This document shows, piece by piece, positions 45,111-53,657 of a stretch of 56,563 nt of DNA (within the stretch, counting starts at the first letter, position 1; the number at the start of each line of letters is the position of its first letter). A program made the translations under genes and the position numbers. The DNA comes from Streptomyces spinoverrucosus. GTDB lineage: Bacteria > Actinomycetota > Actinomycetes > Streptomycetales > Streptomycetaceae. A model generated the notes under the pieces. That model ran no database searches, was not told the DNA's origin, and saw only the letters and a list, made by a program, of their open reading frames with translations. The DNA lies in NCBI RefSeq assembly GCF_006539505.1, contig NZ_BJND01000060.1, positions 1 through 56,563 on the forward strand, in the 5' to 3' direction.

Positions 45111-46706
45111 GTGGCCCGGCGCCCCCTCCCCCGCATTCTGAGCAACGGCGGCGCGCAGCTCGCCCGGAGCCGGGATCTGGCCCGGACGGCGGCCGACAGC
45201 GCCACCGACGTCCTCCACCCGCTGATCACGATCTTCCGGGGTCTGCGCCGGCTGGCGGCGGCGGGAGGGCGCAAGTGGACGGACACGCCCAAGGACAAGC
45301 GTGGCCCCCTTCTGTTCCTGGTGGCCCTGGTGATCTTCGGTGTGGCGCTCGCGCCGTACGGCCCGCTGCTCGCCGGCATCACGCTCATGGCGGCGGCGGC
45401 CTGGCAGGGCCGCGACCGCACCCCACCGGCCCCCGAGGGGCCCGACGAGACCCAGACGCAGCGCCTGCAGTCGCTGTACGAGGCGCTCATCCCGTTCTTC
45501 TCCGTCGCCGAGGACCCGGCACCCCTGTACGCCCACGGCGGGGAGTGGGAGAAGGCGTTCCCGGAGTACGAGTTCGACGCCACGGGCCGGTTCGCGCACC
45601 TGGTGATCAAGTACCCGGCGTACTTCCCGGACGGCGAACCGGAGGCACGCGCGCGTGTCGAGCATCTGCTGACGGCCAAGTCGGGCCGCGGCCGCGAGTA
45701 CCACTTCGTCTGGGACGAGGAGGGCAACCGGCTCACGGTCTCGGTGCTCGCGCCGCTGGCTACCGACATCGCCGCCCAGCGCTTCGTGACGGCACCCGGT
45801 GAGACGGTCCTCGGTTTCACCGACGCGAGTGAGGTCCAGCGCACGCTGCCCGTCACCCACGGCGAGGAGCAGCGTGACGTGCCGCCAGTTGTGTGGCGCA
45901 CCGGCACCCGCTCCACCGAGCCCCACCTGCTGGTCGTCGGCCAGCCGGGCAGCGGCACATCGACCCTGCTGCGCTGCGTGGCGCTCCAGGCCCTGGAGTA
46001 CGGCGACGTCCTCATCGTCGAGGGCGGCGGCACCGGCGAGTACGCCTGCCTGACCGGCCGGGACGGTGTCCTGGCCGTCGAGTGCGCGCTGGCCGGGGCG
46101 CTGGCGAGCCTGGAGTGGGCCGCGACCGAGACGGAACGACGGCTGATCGCCGTCAACCGCGCGCGTCAGGCGGGCCATCCGCCGCCGGACGACACCAAGC
46201 GGCCGCTGTGGATCCTGCTGGACCGCCCGACCGCGCTGGCCCACGTGGCCGCCGCCGACGGCCGCACGGACCCGCAGTCCCTGCTCCAGGTACCGCTGCG
46301 GCACGGCCGCGCCGCGAACGTCACGGTGGTGGTGGCCGAACAGTTCGACAGCCTGGACGCCCTGAGCGACCCCGTACGGCAGCACACCCGCGCGCGGGTG
46401 GTCCTCGGCCCCGCCACCAGGGAACAGCTCACGACGATCCTGGGCGCGCCCCCACACACCACGCCGGTCGCCCAGGTCCCACCCGGCCGCGGCTACGCCC
46501 GCCTGGGCACGGGCCCCGTCCTCCGCCTCCAGGTCCCGGCAACCCCGGACCCGTACGACGACGCCACGAGCGAGACCCACCGCCAGGCGGTACTGGACCT
46601 CCTCCCGCCCCGCACGACCCCGGCGGACGCGGAACCGGACCGGGCCCCGACGACCCCCGAGGCGGAACCGGTCCCGGCGGAGGCCGCGGTGGCGGAGAGC
46701 TCCTGA
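45111..46706 (+). CDS. FtsK/SpoIIIE-like membrane protein with a degenerate Walker A
   Basis: 531 residues. Two membrane helices (about 66-98) precede a soluble domain whose ATPase core begins LLVVGQPGSGTSTLLR (residues 273-288). The P-loop lysine position is Thr283. A Walker B-like PLWILLDRP follows. Without the lysine, ATP hydrolysis as in FtsK translocases is doubtful. GTG 45111 follows AGGAGAAG. The C-terminal 35 residues are Pro/Ala/Glu-rich and their DNA is partly duplicated downstream (46767-46920). It could be a pseudo-ATPase scaffold with the 64-residue membrane peptide before it, or a remnant of a conjugative module; no replication or integrase gene is nearby. Confidence 0.8.
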   Translation: MARRPLPRILSNGGAQLARSRDLARTAADSATDVLHPLITIFRGLRRLAAAGGRKWTDTPKDKRGPLLFLVALVIFGVALAPYGPLLAGITLMAAAAWQGRDRTPPAPEGPDETQTQRLQSLYEALIPFFSVAEDPAPLYAHGGEWEKAFPEYEFDATGRFAHLVIKYPAYFPDGEPEARARVEHLLTAKSGRGREYHFVWDEEGNRLTVSVLAPLATDIAAQRFVTAPGETVLGFTDASEVQRTLPVTHGEEQRDVPPVVWRTGTRSTEPHLLVVGQPGSGTSTLLRCVALQALEYGDVLIVEGGGTGEYACLTGRDGVLAVECALAGALASLEWAATETERRLIAVNRARQAGHPPPDDTKRPLWILLDRPTALAHVAAADGRTDPQSLLQVPLRHGRAANVTVVVAEQFDSLDALSDPVRQHTRARVVLGPATREQLTTILGAPPHTTPVAQVPPGRGYARLGTGPVLRLQVPATPDPYDDATSETHRQAVLDLLPPRTTPADAEPDRAPTTPEAEPVPAEAAVAESS

Positions 46707-46920
46707 ACCGGCGGCGAGAACTCCTGACGGGAGGGCGGCAACGCCAGGAAGGTCCGGCGGCGGTTACGCCCCGCACGACCCACGGCAGATGCGGACCGGA
46801 CCGGGCCCCGGCGGCACCCGAGCCGGAACGATCCCGGCGGACGCGGAGCCGGACCGAGTCCCGGCGGCAGCCGAGCCGGAACCGGTCCCCGCGGAGGCCG
46901 CAGTGGCGGAGGGCCTGATC
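46609..46920. repeat. Duplicated 3' end of the FtsK-like gene
   Basis: The sequence encoding the Pro/Ala/Glu tail and stop (46609-46706) reappears in decayed form at about 46767-46920, sharing stretches such as GCCCCGCACGACCC, GGACCGGACCGGGCCCC and GCGGAGGCCGC. The second copy itself contains a doubled inner part. An open frame there (from 46789) is a leftover of the duplication, not a gene. The rest of the 46707-46978 gap shows nothing else. Confidence 0.75.
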
Positions 46921-46978
46921 AGCCAGTCCCCGGGTCGCAAACTTCCGCGGCCCTACACCGGCAAAACATCCGCCGCTG

Positions 46979-48478
46979 CTACGCCACAAACGTCCGCGGC
47001 GCCTCCGCCCCCACCGTCCCCCCGCTCCGCACCAACCGAGCCGCCGCGGCCAGTCGCACCGCCGCCTCCTCCGCCACCGCGCCCCCCACGGTGAACGGCA
47101 GCCGCACATACCCCTCGAAGGCGCCGTCGACACCGAAGCGCGGGCCGGACGGGACCCGTACCCCGACCCGCTCCCCCGCCTCCGCGATCCGCGAGCCCGA
47201 CAGGCCCCCGGTGCGCACCCACAGCGTGAGCCCACCGTGCGGGATCTCGAACTCCCAGTCGGGCAGCTCCCGGCGCACCGCGGCGACCAGCGCGTCCCGG
47301 TTGTCCCGTGCCTGCGCGCGCCGCAGTTCCACGGCCTGCTCCCATCCCCCGGTGCCGAACAGCCAGTTCACGGCCAGCTGTTCCAGCACCGGCGTGCCCA
47401 GATCGGCGTAGGCGCGCGCGGCGACCAGGCTGCGGACGACGTCCGGCGCGGCCCGCACCCAGCCGATGCGCATCCCGGCCCAGAAGGCCTTGCTGGCGGA
47501 GCCGACGGTGATGACGGTGGACCCGGCCGGGTCGAAGGCGCACACCGGTGGCGGCATCTCGACGTCCGGGTCCAGCCACAGCTCGTTCATCGTCTCGTCG
47601 GCGACGATCACGGTCCCCGCCGACCGGGCCGCCTCGACCAGCCGCCGGCGCTGGTCCTCGCCGGCGAGCGCGCCGGTCGGGTTGTGGAAGTCGGCGACGA
47701 CGTAGGCGATGCGCGGCGCGGCGTCCCGCAGCACCTGCCGCCAGCGGTCCACATCCCACCCGGCGAGCCCCTCGGCCATCGCCACGGGCACCAGCCGGGC
47801 GCCCGCCTCCCGCATCAACTGCAGGATGTTGGCGTACGACGGCGACTCGACGGCGATGCGCTCACCACGGCCCGCGAAGAGATGGCAGATGGCGTCGATG
47901 GCGCCCATCGCACCGGTCGTCACCATGATCTGTTCCGGCATGGTGGGGATCCCGCGCGCGGTGTAGCGCTCGGCGAGCATCGAGCGCAGCGCGGGCAGCC
48001 CGGCCGGATAGTCGCCGTGCGTGTGCGCGTACGGCGGCAGCTCCTCCAGAGCGCCCTGGACGGCGCGAGTGAGCCAGGGTTCGGGCGCGGGCAGCGCGGC
48101 CGTGCCGAGGTCGATCATCGAACCGAGCGCCTCGGGCGGCAGCGGCTCCAACCCGCGCGCGGGGAGCGGGTTTCCGGCCGGTACGGCGGTCCAACTGCCC
48201 GCGCCGCGCCGGGACTCCAGGAATCCCTCGGTGCGCAGCGCCTCGTACGCGGCCGCGACCGTCGTACGGCTGACGGACAGGGCGAGCGCCAGCTCCCGCT
48301 CCGCGGGCAGCCGTGCGGCCACCGGCACGCGCCCTTCGAGCACCAGCAGCCGGATGCCGTCGGCGAGCGCGCGATAGGCGGGCGGACGGCGCGAACCCGG
48401 GCCCGCCGGGCGGTCCTGCTGCGACTTGAGCTGCCGGGCCAGCTGCGCCGCACCCACCGCCGAGGTCCACTGCCCCAT
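46979..48478 (-). CDS. MocR-type regulator (GntR helix-turn-helix fused to aminotransferase domain)
   Basis: 499 residues. An N-terminal winged helix (LPAERELALALSVSRTTVAAAYEAL landmark, about 58-82) is fused to a fold-type I aminotransferase domain. The PLP lysine is in VGSASKAFWAGMRIGW and the cofactor Asn/Asp in DFHNPTGAL and VADETMNELW. MocR proteins sense PLP or amino acids; the well-known members are PdxR and GabR. In related genomes a YczE-type membrane gene often faces it; here the 185 bp before GDPD hold none. The last 20 residues run close to the duplicated region at 46609-46920. Confidence 0.92.
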   Translation of the reverse strand: MGQWTSAVGAAQLARQLKSQQDRPAGPGSRRPPAYRALADGIRLLVLEGRVPVAARLPAERELALALSVSRTTVAAAYEALRTEGFLESRRGAGSWTAVPAGNPLPARGLEPLPPEALGSMIDLGTAALPAPEPWLTRAVQGALEELPPYAHTHGDYPAGLPALRSMLAERYTARGIPTMPEQIMVTTGAMGAIDAICHLFAGRGERIAVESPSYANILQLMREAGARLVPVAMAEGLAGWDVDRWRQVLRDAAPRIAYVVADFHNPTGALAGEDQRRRLVEAARSAGTVIVADETMNELWLDPDVEMPPPVCAFDPAGSTVITVGSASKAFWAGMRIGWVRAAPDVVRSLVAARAYADLGTPVLEQLAVNWLFGTGGWEQAVELRRAQARDNRDALVAAVRRELPDWEFEIPHGGLTLWVRTGGLSGSRIAEAGERVGVRVPSGPRFGVDGAFEGYVRLPFTVGGAVAEEAAVRLAAAARLVRSGGTVGAEAPRTFVA

Positions 48479-48663
48479 GGTGATCAGTCCACCTTCCCCG
48501 AATTGGCCCTGTCAGGGGCTTCCCCCCATGCCACAGGGTGCCACGGTCCAGGCCACTGACACCACCAGGGGGAGGCCCATGCCGACGTGTTCGCCGCCCC
48601 CTCGGCATCCGGCGTCAGCACCGTCGTTGCCACCGGTCAACCCCGGCGCGCCATACTGCGTCC

Positions 48664-49431
48664 GTGAGCACGCGCATACGTCATCCCTATCTCGACCATC
48701 CGGGCCCGATCGCCTTCGCCCACCGGGGCGGGGCCGCGGACGGTCTGGAGAACACCGTGCTGCAGTTCCGGCGCGCGGTGGAGATGGGCTACCGGTACAT
48801 CGAGACCGACGTCCACGCCACGCGGGACGGACGGATCGTCGCCTTCCACGACACGACGCTGGACCGGGTAACCGACGGGGCCGGCCGGATCGCCGACCTG
48901 CCCTGGGACGACGTACGGCACGCGCGCGTGGCGGGCACCGAGCCGGTGCCGCTCTTCGAGGAACTGCTGGAGACCTTCCCCGACGTGCGCTGGAACGTCG
49001 ACCTGAAGACCGAGTCGGCCCTCCACCCCTTCCTGGAGCTGATCGACCGCACCGACGCCTGGGACCGGATCTGCGTCGGCTCCTTCTCCGAGGCCCGCGT
49101 CATCCGCGCCCAGCGCCTGGCCGGGCCGCGCCTGGCGACGTCGTACGGCACGCGTGGCGTGCTCAACCTGCGGCTGCGCTCCTGGGGCGTGCCGGCGGCG
49201 CTGCGCCGCTCCGCGGTCGCCGCCCAGGTGCCCGAGACGCAGTCCGGCATCCAGGTGGTGGACCGGCGGTTCATCCGGGCCGCCCACGCGCGCGGGTTGC
49301 AGGTGCACGTGTGGACGATCAACGAGGCGGAGCGGATGCACCGGCTCCTGGACCTAGGTGTCGATGGCATCATGACCGATCACATCGACACGCTGCGCAA
49401 GGTCATGGAAGACCGGGGCGTCTGGGTCTGA
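48664..49431 (+). CDS. Glycerophosphodiester phosphodiesterase
   Basis: 255 residues. It hydrolyses glycerophosphodiesters to glycerol-3-phosphate and an alcohol. Catalytic and metal motifs AHRGGAADGLENT, YIETDVHATRDG and FHDTTLDRVT are intact, and HVWTIN with GIMTDHID closes the barrel. No signal peptide is seen, so it is probably cytoplasmic. GTG 48664 has no ribosome binding site; a -10-like CATACT lies 6 bp before it (48652-48657), which suggests a leaderless message. Confidence 0.93.
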   Translation: MSTRIRHPYLDHPGPIAFAHRGGAADGLENTVLQFRRAVEMGYRYIETDVHATRDGRIVAFHDTTLDRVTDGAGRIADLPWDDVRHARVAGTEPVPLFEELLETFPDVRWNVDLKTESALHPFLELIDRTDAWDRICVGSFSEARVIRAQRLAGPRLATSYGTRGVLNLRLRSWGVPAALRRSAVAAQVPETQSGIQVVDRRFIRAAHARGLQVHVWTINEAERMHRLLDLGVDGIMTDHIDTLRKVMEDRGVWV

Positions 49432-49485
49432 CGCTCCCGGCCGCGCCCCGCGCACGGCACTTCATGGGGAAAGAGGGGGGCACGG

Positions 49486-50832
49486 GTGGGCACCGAGACC
49501 GTGCGGACACCGTCGGCCGAGGACGCGGCCGGGCGGCGGCGCGAGCAGCGCGGCTGGTACTTCTACGACTGGGCGTGCTCCGTCTACTCGACGAGCGTGC
49601 TCACCGTGTTCCTGGGCCCCTATCTGACGTCGGTCGCCGAGTCGGCCGCGGACGCGGACGGTTTCGTCCATCCGCTGGGGATCCCGGTCCGCGCCGGTTC
49701 CTTCTTCGCGTACTCGGTGTCCCTGTCGGTGATCGTGGCCGTGCTGGTGATGCCCCTGGTGGGCGCCGCCGCCGACCGCACCGGCCGCAAGAAGCCCCTC
49801 CTGGGCGCCGCCGCCTACCTCGGGGCCGCGGCCACGGCGGGCATGTTCCTGCTGGACGGCGACCGCTATCTGCTCGGCGGTGTCCTGCTGGTCGTGGCGA
49901 ACGCCGCGCAGTCCGTGGCGATGATGCTCTACAACTCCTACCTGCCGCAGATCGCCGCGCCCGAGGAACGCGACGCGGTCTCCTCGCGCGGGTGGGCCTT
50001 CGGCTACGCGGCGGGCGCGCTGGTCCTGGTCGCCAACCTGGTCCTCTACCTCGCCCACGACTCCTTCGGTATCTCGGAGAGCATGGCCGTGCGCATCTGC
50101 CTGGCCTCGGCCGGTCTGTGGTGGGGCGCCTTCGCGCTGATTCCGCTACGACGACTGCGCGACCGCCGCTCCCCCGCGCGCGGGACGACGGTCACCGGCT
50201 GGCGGCAGCTCGCGGCGACGGTCCGCGACATGCGCCGCCACCCGCTCACGCTGGCCTTCCTGCTGGCGTATCTGGTCTACAACGACGGCATCCAGACGGT
50301 GATCACTCAGGCGTCGGTCTACGGCTCGAAGGAGCTGGGCCTCGCCCAGTCCACGCTCATCGGCGCCGTCCTGCTGGTGCAGGTCCTCGCGGTGTTCGGC
50401 GCGCTGGCACTGGGGCGGCTGGCCCGGCGGTACGGCGCGCAGCGCACGATCCTCGGCTCGCTGGTCGCCTGGACGCTCATCCTGGGCGCCGGGTACTTCC
50501 TGCCCGCCGGGGCGCCGGTGTGGTTCTTCGTGCTGGCGGCCGGGATCGGGCTGGTCCTCGGCGGCAGCCAGGCGCTGTCCCGCTCGCTGTTCTCCCACCT
50601 GGTCCCGCCCGGCAAGGAGGCCGAGTACTTCTCGGCGTACGAACTGAGCGACCGCGGGATGAGCTGGCTGGGCCCGCTGCTGTTCGGGCTCACCTACCAG
50701 CTGACCGGGAGCTACCGGGACGCGATCATCTCGCTGGTGGCGTTCTTCGTGCTCGGGTTCGTGCTGCTGGCGCGGGTTCCGGTGCGGCGTGCCGTCGCGG
50801 ATGCGGGGAACCCGGTCCCGGAACGGATCTAG
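49486..50832 (+). CDS. MFS transporter of the UMF1 (Atg22-like) family
   Basis: 448 residues, 12 membrane segments. The opening RGWYFYDWACSVYSTSV, the loop PLVGAAADRTGRKKPLL and NSYLPQIAAPEERDAVSSRGWAFGYAAG (landmarks) are those of UMF1 permeases, related to yeast Atg22, an amino-acid exporter of the vacuole. Substrate is unknown. GTG 49486 follows GAAAGAGGGGGG. It lies 54 bp after the GDPD gene in the same direction and may share its message. Confidence 0.9.
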   Translation: MGTETVRTPSAEDAAGRRREQRGWYFYDWACSVYSTSVLTVFLGPYLTSVAESAADADGFVHPLGIPVRAGSFFAYSVSLSVIVAVLVMPLVGAAADRTGRKKPLLGAAAYLGAAATAGMFLLDGDRYLLGGVLLVVANAAQSVAMMLYNSYLPQIAAPEERDAVSSRGWAFGYAAGALVLVANLVLYLAHDSFGISESMAVRICLASAGLWWGAFALIPLRRLRDRRSPARGTTVTGWRQLAATVRDMRRHPLTLAFLLAYLVYNDGIQTVITQASVYGSKELGLAQSTLIGAVLLVQVLAVFGALALGRLARRYGAQRTILGSLVAWTLILGAGYFLPAGAPVWFFVLAAGIGLVLGGSQALSRSLFSHLVPPGKEAEYFSAYELSDRGMSWLGPLLFGLTYQLTGSYRDAIISLVAFFVLGFVLLARVPVRRAVADAGNPVPERI

Positions 50833-51021
50833 AACGGATTTAGCGCTCACGGCGAAAGGGCTGTAGTGTACGCGTTTGGCCTGCCAGGCGTACCGTTACT
50901 GCGCGTCAAAGATGCCGAAACGCTGGGTGACATCTGCTGTCAGATGTGACAAACCGGGCGCTGGTGGGTACAACATGGGCGGCTACGACGGCGACGCATG
51001 ACCCGGAACGGGACTCCGAAC

Positions 51022-51048
51022 GGGAATCTTTACCGCCGACCGGACGTT
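51022..51048 (+). promoter_or_regulatory. SigR-type promoter before rbpA
   Basis: GGGAAT (51022-51027), an 18-base spacer and GTT (51046-51048) match the published SigR consensus GGAAT-N18-GTT exactly. rbpA is an established SigR target under thiol-oxidative stress. It lies about 60 bp before the rbpA start. A further weak vegetative-like TTAGCG-N18-TAGTGT is present at about 50840-50869 in the same gap and could give the basal transcript. Confidence 0.8.
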
Positions 51049-51109
51049 GACCGGATGACGACGACAGCGACACCTGTCCTGTGGGCGACAAGCCCGGGAG
51101 GCACGATTC

Positions 51110-51484
51110 ATGAGTGAGCGAGCTCTTCGCGGCACGCGCCTCGTGGTGACCAGCTACGAGACGGACCGCGGCATCGACCTGGCCCCGCGCCAGGCCGTGG
51201 AGTACGCATGCGAGAAGGGGCACCGATTCGAGATGCCCTTCTCGGTCGAGGCGGAGATCCCGCCGGAGTGGGAGTGCAAGGTCTGCGGGGCCCAGGCACT
51301 CCTGGTGGATGGCGACGGTCCGGAGGAGAAGAAGGCCAAGCCGGCGCGTACGCATTGGGACATGCTGATGGAGCGGCGCACGCGCGAGGAGCTCGAAGAG
51401 GTCCTCGAGGAGCGGCTCGCCGTTCTGCGTTCCGGCGCGATGAACATTGCGGTGCACCCCCGAGACAGCCGCAAGTCCGCGTAG
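51110..51484 (+). CDS. rbpA: RNA polymerase-binding protein RbpA
   Basis: 124 residues. RbpA binds the principal sigma factor HrdB and core polymerase, stabilises open complexes and supports growth; it is specific to actinobacteria. The N-terminal tail (ALRGTRLVVTSYETDRG), the core with CEKGHRFEMPF and WECKVCGAQALLV, and the sigma-interaction helix (THWDMLMERRTREELEEVL landmark) are complete. GGGAGGC lies before the ATG. Transcription is expected from the SigR promoter at 51022-51048 and is ended by the long hairpin at 51525-51573. Confidence 0.97.
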   Translation: MSERALRGTRLVVTSYETDRGIDLAPRQAVEYACEKGHRFEMPFSVEAEIPPEWECKVCGAQALLVDGDGPEEKKAKPARTHWDMLMERRTREELEEVLEERLAVLRSGAMNIAVHPRDSRKSA

Positions 51485-51524
51485 TTCACACGGGGCTTGG
51501 GCGGGGTTTCACAGCGCACGCCAC

Positions 51525-51573
51525 ATGACCGCGGGCGCCGTACGTGAGTGTGACGTACGGCGCCCGCGGTCAT
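51525..51573. terminator. Long bidirectional terminator between rbpA and fxsA
   Basis: A perfect 21-bp inverted repeat (arms 51525-51545 and 51553-51573, beginning ATGACCGCGGGCGCCG) with a 7-base loop lies between the convergent rbpA and fxsA stops. It is the strongest hairpin I found in the window and should stop transcription from both sides. Confidence 0.92.
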
Positions 51574-51617
51574 TGGTGTGTGGCAGGCGCCCACGGTCAG
51601 CGGGGCGCCTGGCAGGT

Positions 51618-52172
51618 TCAGCGGCTCAGCGGCGGTCGCGGCTCCCGCGGAGTGTCGCCCGGCTCGTCCCGGATGACCTCACCCTGCACGACCTTGCCGT
51701 CCGGGCGGTGAATGCGTGCCTGCTGAAAGGCGTCGCCGAGGCTGCCGGGGGTGGCGCGGCGGAGCTTGCGGTCCACCGTGCGCTCCGCGTAGCGGCCGAC
51801 GGCCTTCTGGACCGGCGGGAGCAGCAGGAGCAGGCCGACCGCGTCCGAGATCAGGCCGGGCAGCATCAGAAGCAGGCCGCCCAGCATCATCAGGCCGCTG
51901 CCGCCGCCACTGGACGGCGCCACGCCGCGCTGCAGCGCCTCGTTCAGGTTCTGGAAGGCGCGCCGGCCTGCCCGCTTGATGACCACAGCGCCGAGCACGA
52001 ACCCGGCGATCAGCAGCAGGAACACCGTAAACCCGCTCGCCGCGCCCGCGACCACGGTCAGCAGCCAGATCTCCAGCACCAGCCACGCGGCGATGCCCAA
52101 CGGCAGAAACGTACGCAGCCGCGACCGCCGGGGCCGCGTGGCGTAGGGAGGGGTGGATGCGCCAGTCGTCAT
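51618..52172 (-). CDS. fxsA: FxsA-family membrane protein
   Basis: 184 residues. FxsA proteins are small inner-membrane proteins; E. coli FxsA overproduction relieves exclusion of phage T7 by the F plasmid. Three to four hydrophobic segments are seen: FLPLGIAAWLVLEIWLLTVV, GFTVFLLLIAGFVLGAVVI and SGLMMLGGLLLMLPGLISDA, the last being the family motif. The C-terminus is a soluble charged tail (ARIHRPDGKVVQGEVI). Convergent with rbpA, and 126 bp from the start of the next gene's stop. Confidence 0.93.
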   Translation of the reverse strand: MTTGASTPPYATRPRRSRLRTFLPLGIAAWLVLEIWLLTVVAGAASGFTVFLLLIAGFVLGAVVIKRAGRRAFQNLNEALQRGVAPSSGGGSGLMMLGGLLLMLPGLISDAVGLLLLLPPVQKAVGRYAERTVDRKLRRATPGSLGDAFQQARIHRPDGKVVQGEVIRDEPGDTPREPRPPLSR

Positions 52173-52297
52173 GCCCCCAGTGTGCCTGGCGACCGCTCAG
52201 CACGGGATAAGCGCGGGGACGCCCGGCGACCAGCGACCAGACAAGCAGCGAGCCTACGGCGGGCCTGTTGTGCCCCGTACGCCGGTGTGCGCGTGCC

Positions 52298-53098
52298 CTA
52301 CGGCCGCGCAGGCCCGCCCTTGCCGAGCAGCTTTCCGACCCTCTCGCCCACGCCCCACGACGTGACCCGCCACAGGGCCTCGACCAGGATGTCGCGGCTC
52401 ATCTTGGAGTCGCCGAGTTCGCGTTCGACGAAGGTGATCGGGACCTCGACGACGTGGTACCCGGCCTTGACGGCACGGCGGGCGAGGTCGACCTGGAAGC
52501 AGTAGCCCTGGGAGGCGATCTCTCCGAGGCCGAGGCCCTCCAGGGTCTCGCGGCGGAAGGCGCGGTAGCCGCCGGTCACGTCACGGATCGGGACGTCCAG
52601 CAGCACGCGCGAGTAGAGGCTGCCGCCGCGGGAGATGAACTCGCGCGACTTGGGCCAGTTCACCACCCGGCCGCCGGGCACCCAGCGGGAGCCGAGCACC
52701 AGGTCGGCGCCCTTCAGCGCGGTCAGCAGCCGGGGCAGCTCCTCGGGCTGGTGGGAGCCGTCGGCGTCCATCTCGATCAGTACGCCGAAGTCGTGCTCCA
52801 TGCCCCACCGGAAGCCCGCGAGATAGGCGGCGCCGAGCCCCTCCTTGCCCGTGCGGTGCAGTACATGGACCTGCTCGTCACCGGCGGCCAGCTCGTCGGC
52901 GAGCTTGCCGGTGCCGTCGGGGCTGTTGTCGTCGGCCACGAGCACGTGGGCCTCGGGAACCGCCTTCCGCACCCGGCCGACGATGGTCTTGATGTTCTCC
53001 GCCTCGTTGTAGGTCGGAATGATCACCAAGGCCGTGCCGAGCGGGCCGAAGCGCCTCCCCTGGGCCTCTGCCGCGCGGGTCCCCTCGCCGTCGTTCAC
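52298..53098 (-). CDS. ppm: Polyprenol monophosphomannose synthase (Ppm/Dpm1-like GT2)
   Basis: 266 residues from GTG 53098 (GAAGGGGCA precedes it); the longer open frame before it has no conserved content. It is a GT2 transferase that moves mannose from GDP-mannose to polyprenyl phosphate. VIIPTYNEAENI, LVADDNSPDGTG, EMDADGSHQPEELP and the DVTGGYRAFRRETL acceptor region are complete. There is no membrane domain and no fused Lnt domain, as in Streptomyces, where the acyltransferase is separate. Its product feeds protein O-mannosylation and glycolipids; the S. coelicolor enzyme is required for phage phiC31 sensitivity. Confidence 0.94.
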   Translation of the reverse strand: MNDGEGTRAAEAQGRRFGPLGTALVIIPTYNEAENIKTIVGRVRKAVPEAHVLVADDNSPDGTGKLADELAAGDEQVHVLHRTGKEGLGAAYLAGFRWGMEHDFGVLIEMDADGSHQPEELPRLLTALKGADLVLGSRWVPGGRVVNWPKSREFISRGGSLYSRVLLDVPIRDVTGGYRAFRRETLEGLGLGEIASQGYCFQVDLARRAVKAGYHVVEVPITFVERELGDSKMSRDILVEALWRVTSWGVGERVGKLLGKGGPARP

Positions 53099-53657
53099 TG
53101 CTGCCCCTTCATGTCCGTACGCAGAGGTCCACCATAGTGGCCGCCGCCTGCGCTGACGCGATAGGACGTTCGTATGACGGTGTTGATCCCGCGGGCGCGG
53201 GGTAAGGATCTGCATTTGACCCTCTATGCGGGCCCGCCCCGCGCACGGACTCGCTGCGGATGGGGGCCCGGTGCCCTTCGGGCCGACCTGGGACCCGCTG
53301 GCTGCGGATCGACCTGAAGCCGTTGTCTACTGAGCGCCCGGGCCCCATCCGGGTCACACCGTGCCGACCTGGCCGGAACGTTCCCCCGCCGTGGCGCGGT
53401 CGCTGTGCCTGGCTCCCAGTGGCGGTGCCCCGGTGCGGTACACCGTCCCTGACCCAGCGGCGCCGCGACGAGTGTGCGGACGTAGCCCGGTCGAGCGTCC
53501 CGTGGTGGACTCGGCCGAACCTACCCGCCCCGGGCCGCCGCCTGTCAACAGCCGCTTCACCTGCGGGTATTCCCGCCGGGCGCAGGTCGGCCCGGTGGAT
53601 ACGCAGGTCCTGAGACACCGTTTCGGGCGTCGATCTCTGTCGCGCCACCCCGGGAGA
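53099..53657. other. 559-bp intergenic region upstream of ppm
   Basis: No frame on either strand shows a motif or a good start. On the minus strand TTGACA (complement of 53543-53548) and TAGGTT (complement of 53518-53523) are spaced by 19 bases and could be a promoter for ppm with a long leader of about 400 bases. Several short GC hairpins are present. A structured leader or small RNA is possible but not shown. Confidence 0.35.

Noticed and set aside
44861..46706. The small membrane peptide and FtsK-like gene as an integrative conjugative element
   Set aside because: No integrase, excisionase, replication gene, attachment repeats or tRNA target is present, and the flanks are ordinary chromosomal genes.
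46789..47094. Short plus-strand frame of about 100 codons after the FtsK-like gene
   Set aside because: Its first half is the decayed duplicate of the preceding gene's tail and its second half overlaps the mocR coding end.
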